Assembly (NCBI GenBank): GCA_031283085.1
Contig: JAITCM010000030.1
Coordinates: 1-37,590, forward strand
Direction of reading: 5' to 3'
Length of the DNA: 37,590 bases
Origin: Chitinispirillales bacterium
Lineage (GTDB): Bacteria; Fibrobacterota; Chitinivibrionia; Chitinivibrionales; Chitinispirillaceae
A program made the translations under genes and the position numbers. Each line of letters begins with the position of its first letter. The stretch's first letter is position 1. Positions 32,346-37,590 of the stretch are shown here, piece by piece. The notes below the pieces were generated by a model. The model was not told the origin of the DNA. It made no database searches and saw nothing but the letters and a program-made list of their open reading frames with translations.

Positions 32346-33862
32346 TGATTATTCTCCGGCCGCAACAACGGAAAGAGCACGGCATCCCGTAACGTCGTGG
32401 CGTTCGTTAATAACGCGACAATCCTGTCCACGCCCATCCCCCAACCGGAAATCGGCGGCATTCCGTACTCCATGCAGAGGAGGAAATCATTATCAATATC
32501 CATAGTCTCCGTGTCGCCCTGCGCCCTTGCCGCCGCCTGCTGGCGGAAGCGGGCGGCCTGGTCGAGCGGGTCAACCAACTCCGAGTAGGCGTTTACCACC
32601 TCCCAACCGTTTACCACTAATTGAAAACGATCCACGACCTGCGGATTATTATCGTTGCTACGGGCGAGCGGCGACAAGTCGAGCGGGTGGTGGGTGATGA
32701 AGATAGGGTTGATTAACGCCGGACGGGAAACTTTTTTATACAAAAGGTCTATAAGCGTCCCGCGGCCGGCCTTCGCCACGTTCACGTCCGTCTCAAATTT
32801 TATCCCTCGATTGTCAAGCTCTTTCTGCAATTCCTCTTTTGTGGCGAGTTTGTCGATATCAATACCGCAATCTCTCAATATCAAATCCCTAAAAGATATC
32901 CTCGGCCAATCACCGCCGAAATCGATTTCCGTATTCTCATACGTCAACTTTAGAGAACCTTTTATCTCCGTCAAAATATGCTTCATCAACTTCTCCGTAA
33001 AGGCCATATTGTCAACGTAGTTCCAATACGCGGCGTAGTATTCAAGCAGCGTAAAATCGGGCAGATGCGAGGCGTCCACGCCCTCGTTGCGGAAAGAGCG
33101 GGCAAACTCGTACACACGGTCGAAACCGCCGGCGATAGCCCGCTTTAAGTATGTCTCCGGGGCGATGCGCAAATAGACGTCAATATCCAAAGCGTTGTTA
33201 TGTGTGGCGAAAGGACGCGCCAAAGCGCCGGTCGCCTTATTCGTCAACACCGGCGTATCAATCTCCGTAAAACCGTTGTCGTCCAAAAAATTTCTAATTG
33301 TACTGATAATCTTCGTCCGGCACACAAACCTCTCCCGCGACTCCCGCGACATTATCAAATCAAGGTACCGCCTGCGCAGCCGCAGTTCGGGGTCGGTGAG
33401 CCCGTGGTGCTTCTCCGGCAGCGGGCGCAGCGTCTTCGACAAAAATGTAAAGGCCTTTACGCTGACCGTCTTCTCCCCCGTCTTGGTGGTGACCATATCA
33501 CCCTCCACCCCGACGAAATCCCCTATGTCAACCAAATTCTTAAACTTGTCGAACGCGTCGCCCAATACGTTCTTCTGTATCGAAAACTGCAACTTGGCGC
33601 CGATGTCGTAGAGATGCCCGAAGGCAAGCTTCCCGAAATACCGGAGAGAGACGACGCGTCCGGCGACGCGGATGCCGTCCGTCCCGTCGGGAAGCGTTGA
33701 GGCCTCCGCGATGGTGTGGCTCCGCTCAAACCGCTCGGCGTAGGGATGAAACCCCGCCTCCCGTATCTGCGGTATCTTGTCTATGCGCACCCGCATCTGC
33801 TCGTTCACACCCAACTCGGCAGACGCGTCATTGTCCGTCGCGCATTCTTTCTTTGATTCCAA
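32342..33862 (-). CDS. lysS: Lysyl-tRNA synthetase, class II
   Basis: A 506-residue class II synthetase that charges tRNA-Lys. It has an N-terminal OB-fold anticodon domain (about 60-155). The catalytic core carries motif 2 (ARSFRNEG and FTLLEYY) and motif 3 (GWGMGVDRIVALL). The ITHHPLDLSPLAR block is typical. I kept the TTG start at 33862, because AAGGACAGG lies upstream and the extra residues match the family's N-terminal helix; the first internal ATG, 22 codons in, is the alternative. It overlaps lolC by 4 bases. Confidence 0.95.
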   Translation of the reverse strand: MESKKECATDNDASAELGVNEQMRVRIDKIPQIREAGFHPYAERFERSHTIAEASTLPDGTDGIRVAGRVVSLRYFGKLAFGHLYDIGAKLQFSIQKNVLGDAFDKFKNLVDIGDFVGVEGDMVTTKTGEKTVSVKAFTFLSKTLRPLPEKHHGLTDPELRLRRRYLDLIMSRESRERFVCRTKIISTIRNFLDDNGFTEIDTPVLTNKATGALARPFATHNNALDIDVYLRIAPETYLKRAIAGGFDRVYEFARSFRNEGVDASHLPDFTLLEYYAAYWNYVDNMAFTEKLMKHILTEIKGSLKLTYENTEIDFGGDWPRISFRDLILRDCGIDIDKLATKEELQKELDNRGIKFETDVNVAKAGRGTLIDLLYKKVSRPALINPIFITHHPLDLSPLARSNDNNPQVVDRFQLVVNGWEVVNAYSELVDPLDQAARFRQQAAARAQGDTETMDIDNDFLLCMEYGMPPISGWGMGVDRIVALLTNATTLRDAVLFPLLRPENNQ

Positions 33863-33911
33863 TTTTTACCTGTCCTTGCTTTGTTGATACTTGTTGATAA
33901 AAGGTCTAACA

Positions 33912-34280
33912 AAATCCAACGTCTTATCGCGTCAATCGTAAAACCGTCGTACGTAGGAGCGACCGTCCTCGGTCGCCCTTGCCGTTCGTCTGTCCAATAA
34001 ACGGGGCGGGCTGACCCCGCCCCTACGGAATGTTGACACATTGCCAATATTAACCAACGTTTTGTTGCGTCAATCGCCAAACCGTCGTTTCCGTAGGGGC
34101 GACCGTCCTCGGTCGCCCTGCCGTTCGCCTGCCCAACAAAGGGCGACCGGGACGGTCGCCCCTACGAATCATCGACACACCGTCAATATTAACCCAACGT
34201 TTTATTGCGTCAATCAACATGACGGGCGAACACAGTTCGCCCCTGCGACGTCAACAGCATTGACGTTATAAACGCAACGT
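33912..34280. repeat. Tandem array of about 139-bp units rich in palindromes
   Basis: This fills the 428-base gap upstream of lysS. Units begin with AATCCAACGT (33913), AACCAACGTT (34052) and AACCCAACGT (34191), a period of 139, and continue with a TTGCGTCAATC-like string. A fourth, partial start (CGCAACGTTT) is at 34273. Units 1 and 2 each hold two GC-rich hairpins: GGGCGACC-N6-GGTCGCCC, and GGGGCGGG/CCCGCCCC or GGGCGACCG/CGGTCGCCC. In unit 2, CGTAGGGGCGACCG and CGGTCGCCCCTACG also form an outer inverted repeat. The third unit is shortened and carries GGGCGAAC-N3-GTTCGCCC. This resembles REP/BIME-type or MITE-like elements. No gene is supported here. Confidence 0.85.
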
Positions 34281-34290
34281 TTTTTGACGA

Positions 34291-34416
34291 TTATTCATAC
34301 TCGGACAATTCGCCCCTGTTCCCCCTGGCGCTCTTTATCAGCACCCACAGCATAACGCTGACAATCGGCACCAGCAAAAAGAACAGCGATTTCAGTAAAA
34401 AGTTTTTCGTCATCAT
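34291..34416 (-). CDS. 41-residue single-span membrane peptide
   Basis: A very small protein with a basic N-terminus (MMTKN), one transmembrane segment of about 20 residues (LLKSLFFLLVPIVSVMLWVL), and a polar C-terminus (KSARGNRGELSEYE). A consensus ribosome site AGGAGGG (34426-34432) lies 9 bases before the first ATG, which is strong support for translation. It starts 43 bases after the GH9 stop and is probably on the same transcript. I do not recognise it. A role in membrane stress, as a small subunit, or as a type I toxin-like peptide would all fit; none is shown. Confidence 0.6.
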   Translation of the reverse strand: MMTKNFLLKSLFFLLVPIVSVMLWVLIKSARGNRGELSEYE

Positions 34417-34459
34417 AAATACAATCCCTCCTGTTTGATGTATGTTGATTTGATATATA

Positions 34460-36655
34460 TCAGTGCCCAACCGCCGGTATCCGCAAAAAAGCCTTCTCTC
34501 CGTCAACCGCCATCCTTACAATATAAATCCCATTAGGCAGCGTTGTCAACGAAATCCTGTGAATGCCGCCGATAAGGGTTCGCCTGCTTATCAACGCGCC
34601 GTTCAGACCGAAGACCCTAACCTCCGCGTTGTCCTTAACCCGCAACTCTATCCCGCCGCGTATCCTTTTGTATATGACGCCGCCCTTTTTCCCTGACATA
34701 ACGGTATTGCGCGGCGATATTGACGTCTGGCTCTCCGGGGTCACGAACTTGGAGAGCAGCCATATATACGATAACTGGTACGCGTTCATCGGCTCCGTTA
34801 TCTCCCATGAGTTTAGCGGCCAGCTATTGTTCATATCTTTGTACATTTTGGCCGGCGGCTCGGTATTTTTGTCGGGTATCGGCACTAAACCGCACCTCGC
34901 GTTGTTGGACGGGTCGCCGCAACCCGACGGGCAGCATCCGTCCAAGCCGAATTCTTTGTTTGGGCCGCCGGGCATATACCCGGGCGCGGGGCCGGGATTT
35001 GTGCCATTTGCAACCCCCCACCTCTGGCTCCCCTCCGAAAACCACGTGTGGTATATGCTGGTCAGGCTCTTAGACGCGCCGTATCCCCCCATATTGGTCA
35101 GATAGACCATGTTGAACGGGTTCACCCCGTGAATATAGTGGAGATAATCCTCCGCGACATCTTTATAATCCTTGCCCGGGTCAACGATGTTCCATTTATA
35201 ATATGTCAACCCCTGATCCGCCTTTATCTTGTTTGAGCCCCATTGATAATTAAATATGTATGAACGGTAACCGTCATTCAAATACCCGTTGCCGAAATGG
35301 TTGCAACCTCCGACCGGCTTTGCCATCGCGTTCGTGAAATCGCTTATAATAGCGCTTTTTACAGACGCGCTGCCGTAATCGGCGGCCAAGTACCTCATCA
35401 ATAGAATGTGCTGCGAAAACCTGTATTGCTGCATACAACTGCCCCACTTGTGCAACGGCAATTCCGTCCAGTTCTGTTCAAAGACGGTTAAATACGCTTG
35501 CTCGCCGGTAAGTTCATACATGGCAAGCGCCGCGTTCATGCGGTTTTCAACCCTGTCCCAGTCATCGCTTAGCTCCTGATCCCCGGCGGCCAACTTGCGG
35601 GAATCGTAGCCGGGGCACTTATCCTTGTTCCACGAATCCCCGCAATTATTATGAAATATCGAATCCGGATGCGCCTCGCCCCACTGCCACGCCTTGACCG
35701 CCGCGCCCCTGAGCCGCTCCGCGAATTCGGCCTCCCCGCGGCCGCCGAAAAATTGTGAGGCAACGGCATACGCCGCGGCCGCCCCATACGTGGCGGTGGC
35801 GTTGGGCGGGCCGTAGTAACTCGGTTCGGTTACCGACGACGGCGGCGAACCGTCTTGCAACCCCTGTACGCTCAAAACCGACCCGTCGTCATTCTGCATT
35901 TTTATAAGCCACGCCAGCCCCCACTTCGCCTCGTCTATGAAATCCGGCACCCCGTTGCCCGACTCCGGAATACCGTAGTCGCCGCCGAAAACATCAGGGC
36001 GCTCCCCGTACATGAGTATCATGTTGGAAACGTAGTCGGCCAGCCACTTCGTGTATTTGTTGTAATCCCCGGCGTCAAACCACCCCCCGCTCAAATCCCT
36101 CTCGGTCGAGGCGTCATTCTTTGCGAAAAAGTACCGGGTACGCTTATCCTGCTCAAAGTTGAGGCCGTCCTCCCACTCCGCGCCGGCATACCGGGCCGGC
36201 TTGTTCGTCCCCGCACGCTGGTAGTAGAGCATCTTCATCGCGGCCTTGAAAACGCGGTTGTAGACGTCGTTCCTGATGTCGAAAGCGAACGAACGCAAAT
36301 TATTCGCTTTGTCGAGGATATGGTAGCGCCCCGGCGCCGTTACCGCCGAGAAGTCAAAGTGCCAAATCCTGTCCCCGGAGGCCGAATCCGTCTGCCCCCC
36401 CCTAAAAGAAACCGGCGCCCCGGCATGGACGGCCTCCCCGTCCGCCTCGTTAATCACCTCAAACACCGCACCCGGGGCATACGATGAGGGCGAGCCGGCC
36501 CCTTTCTGCGGAACCCGGATAACGGCGGTCTTCTTAGCCGGCTCGCGGTAACCGAACTGGTCTATCACAATGTAATCCGTAAACTCCTGCCCATACGCAA
36601 AGCAAACCGCGGCAACGGCGGCGATGCAGGGCACCGCGTATTTGTGGGGAACCAT
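34460..36655 (-). CDS. GH9 cellulase with N-terminal Ig-like and C-terminal sorting-like domains
   Basis: A 731-residue secreted endoglucanase. It has a signal peptide (about 1-22, ending AYG), a CelD-type Ig-like domain (about 25-128) and a GH9 (alpha/alpha)6 catalytic domain (about 132-640). The catalytic Asp residues are in GGWFDAGDY (Asp194, Asp197) and the acid Glu618 is in SWEITEPMNA. The substrate-site region HGVNPFNMVYLTNMGG is present. After a linker, a C-terminal domain of about 70 residues (FGLNGALISRRTL, then LPNGIYIVRM) looks like a type A sorting domain of type IX secretion, known in the FCB group. So it would leave the cell by a route different from the lipoprotein GH51. The start has AAAGGAGGGG upstream. 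Confidence 0.92.
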   Translation of the reverse strand: MVPHKYAVPCIAAVAAVCFAYGQEFTDYIVIDQFGYREPAKKTAVIRVPQKGAGSPSSYAPGAVFEVINEADGEAVHAGAPVSFRGGQTDSASGDRIWHFDFSAVTAPGRYHILDKANNLRSFAFDIRNDVYNRVFKAAMKMLYYQRAGTNKPARYAGAEWEDGLNFEQDKRTRYFFAKNDASTERDLSGGWFDAGDYNKYTKWLADYVSNMILMYGERPDVFGGDYGIPESGNGVPDFIDEAKWGLAWLIKMQNDDGSVLSVQGLQDGSPPSSVTEPSYYGPPNATATYGAAAAYAVASQFFGGRGEAEFAERLRGAAVKAWQWGEAHPDSIFHNNCGDSWNKDKCPGYDSRKLAAGDQELSDDWDRVENRMNAALAMYELTGEQAYLTVFEQNWTELPLHKWGSCMQQYRFSQHILLMRYLAADYGSASVKSAIISDFTNAMAKPVGGCNHFGNGYLNDGYRSYIFNYQWGSNKIKADQGLTYYKWNIVDPGKDYKDVAEDYLHYIHGVNPFNMVYLTNMGGYGASKSLTSIYHTWFSEGSQRWGVANGTNPGPAPGYMPGGPNKEFGLDGCCPSGCGDPSNNARCGLVPIPDKNTEPPAKMYKDMNNSWPLNSWEITEPMNAYQLSYIWLLSKFVTPESQTSISPRNTVMSGKKGGVIYKRIRGGIELRVKDNAEVRVFGLNGALISRRTLIGGIHRISLTTLPNGIYIVRMAVDGEKAFLRIPAVGH

Positions 36656-36788
36656 ACCGCCCCTCCTTTTTTTATTATTTGCTATGATGAGCCGGCACGT
36701 ACCGATACCGCCATAAATATAATAAAACGCCGCGCCCGCCCGCTAAAAATTATTATATTATACCATGTTACCCCAAAAAGGAGGCTCT

Positions 36789-36968
36789 ATGAGCGCATAT
36801 TTACCGGCAAGAGAACACAATGAGGCGTTTGCCGCGGTTGAAGAACCCACCTCGGAGTATGTTTCGAGGAGAATAGCGTCGGACGAAGAAGCGGACACGG
36901 CATTTTCGTACGCTATCTCTAAACACAAAAAAGCCTTGGAAGAATTGGCACGATATGATAGAGCTTAG
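36789..36968 (+). CDS. 59-residue partner of Doc, candidate antitoxin
   Basis: A small acidic to neutral protein beginning MSAYLPAREHNEAF and rich in Glu, Ala and Arg. It is directly upstream of doc and overlaps it by 14 bases. AAGGAGG lies 4-5 bases before the ATG at 36789, so I reject the earlier in-frame ATG (36765). It has no recognisable Phd/YefM DNA-binding fold and lacks a clear S/T-xxx-E-G/N Fic-inhibition motif. Size and position suggest an antitoxin of unknown type. Confidence 0.65.
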   Translation: MSAYLPAREHNEAFAAVEEPTSEYVSRRIASDEEADTAFSYAISKHKKALEELARYDRA

Positions 36969-37335
36969 TAAAGAACAAATCATCAAATATCACGAAGAAA
37001 TCATCAACAGCACCGGTGGCTCAAACGGCCTGCGTGACGATAGTATGCTCGAATCCGCGTTGGCAAGCGCGTTTCAAACGTTCGGCGGCGAAGACCTTTA
37101 TCCATCCGTAACGGCAAAAATAGCCCGCGTCGCTTACGGAATTATACGCAATCATCCGTTTGTAGACGGCAACAAACGTATAGGTACAACTACAATGGTC
37201 GCTTTATTGAAAGCCAATAACATTGACGTTAGTTTTACTGACCGTGATATTGTGAAAATTGGGTTAGAACTTGCCACCGGTCAAATGAGCGACAGCCGGT
37301 TAGACGCGTTAATCCGGGAACGAATAAAGAAATAA
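36955..37335 (+). CDS. doc: Doc-type Fic-fold toxin
   Basis: A 126-residue protein of the death-on-curing family. The catalytic motif HPFVDGNKRIG (His67, Asp71, Lys74, Arg75) is the Doc form of the Fic motif. The known P1 Doc phosphorylates the elongation factor EF-Tu and stops translation. The N-terminal GLRDDSMLESALASA helix block is typical of the family. It overlaps the small upstream gene by 14 bases, as expected for a toxin-antitoxin pair. All key residues are intact. Confidence 0.92.
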   Translation: MIELSKEQIIKYHEEIINSTGGSNGLRDDSMLESALASAFQTFGGEDLYPSVTAKIARVAYGIIRNHPFVDGNKRIGTTTMVALLKANNIDVSFTDRDIVKIGLELATGQMSDSRLDALIRERIKK

Positions 37336-37590
37336 TTGCCGTTGCCCGACGGCCGCCGGAGTTCCCCGAATGGAGTTAATATACATCCCGCGCACCCTTA
37401 AAAGCAAGTTTTTTTTGAATATTGAAGCCCGGCATAGCCTGTCGTTTATCGCCAGCCCCAACCCGGCCTCGGGCACCGGCAACGCCGCTATAACATCCAC
37501 CCCCGCGCCGTCGAGCCTGCGCATTGCGGCGAAGAGGCGGGCGGCGGCCTCGCGGAGGTCGCCGGAAGCGGACAGGTACTCTGTCTTGAC
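37309..37590 (-). CDS. C-terminal end of a probable Sua5/YrdC-type protein (partial)
   Basis: The last 93 codons of a gene that enters from the right edge. The part LREAAARLFAAMRRLDGAG, followed by PEAGLGLAINDRL, matches what I recall of the C-terminal Sua5 domain of L-threonylcarbamoyladenylate synthase, a tRNA t6A modification enzyme. After NDRLCRA such proteins usually end within a few residues. Here the frame runs on for about 38 residues past an A-rich run (8 A on the minus strand near 37410) and stops inside the 3' end of doc on the other strand. This could mean a frameshift near the original stop. Family call is moderate. Confidence 0.55.
   Translation of the reverse strand, partial: VKTEYLSASGDLREAAARLFAAMRRLDGAGVDVIAALPVPEAGLGLAINDRLCRASIFKKNLLLRVRGMYINSIRGTPAAVGQRQLFLYSFPD

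Noticed and set aside
33805-34080. A 91-codon minus-strand frame upstream of lysS
   Set aside because: Most of it lies inside the repeat array and it has no ribosome site or recognisable motif.
33912-34280. CRISPR array
   Set aside because: The period is 139 bases, the units are similar along their full length and contain nested palindromes, and there are no short repeats with unique spacers or cas genes.

Overview
The window most likely comes from a diderm, plant-cell-wall-degrading bacterium of the Fibrobacterota or a close relative in the FCB group (inference, about 60 percent sure). Reasons: a lipoprotein GH51 endoglucanase with three stacked carbohydrate-binding-like modules, in the style of Fibrobacter endoglucanase F; a GH9 cellulase ending in a type-9-secretion-like sorting domain; Pal and the Lol lipoprotein-sorting genes, which show an outer membrane; and GC-rich genes separated by very AT-rich spacers. 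All genes but three lie on the minus strand, so they read from right to left. The three plus-strand genes are a helix-turn-helix regulator and a Doc toxin with its partner.

Layout from left to right. 1-5.5 kb: a type IV pilus alignment and secretin operon, transcribed orf162-pilM-pilN-pilO-pilP-pilQ with overlapping start and stop codons. 5.6-7.7 kb: a membrane-anchored PilZ (c-di-GMP receptor type) protein and, divergent from it, a protein with three HTH modules. 7.9-12.2 kb: a two-gene operon made of a full-length alpha-glucan phosphorylase with an unusually eroded active site and a PTS enzyme I. 12.3-26.1 kb: a co-oriented glycan-use locus, read as solute-binding lipoprotein, two permeases and two ATPases of the Opp/Dpp/Cbt class, two large outer-membrane beta-barrels, and the GH51 lipoprotein. 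26.2-33.9 kb: housekeeping genes trpS, pal, aroB, lolD, lolC/E and lysS. Two accessory insertions interrupt this block: a 97-residue remnant resembling the start of an N6-adenine methyltransferase, and a two-gene toxin-antitoxin-like cassette sitting between lolD and lolC/E. 33.9-34.3 kb: a tandem array of 139-bp palindromic repeats. 34.3-36.7 kb: a 41-residue membrane peptide and the GH9 cellulase. 36.8-37.3 kb: a Doc toxin with an unrecognised 59-residue partner. The right edge holds the end of a probable Sua5-type gene.

How the genes may work together (inference): the GH51 lipoprotein and the secreted GH9 enzyme would cut cellulose or beta-glucan at or near the surface, the two barrels would pass oligosaccharides through the outer membrane, and the ABC system would import them. 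This would be a glycan locus without SusC or SusD. The pilus and the PilZ protein could provide attachment to, or movement over, fibres. The most interesting items are the active-site-eroded phosphorylase paired with enzyme I, the SusCD-free glycan locus, the cassette splitting the lol genes, and the palindromic tandem array.
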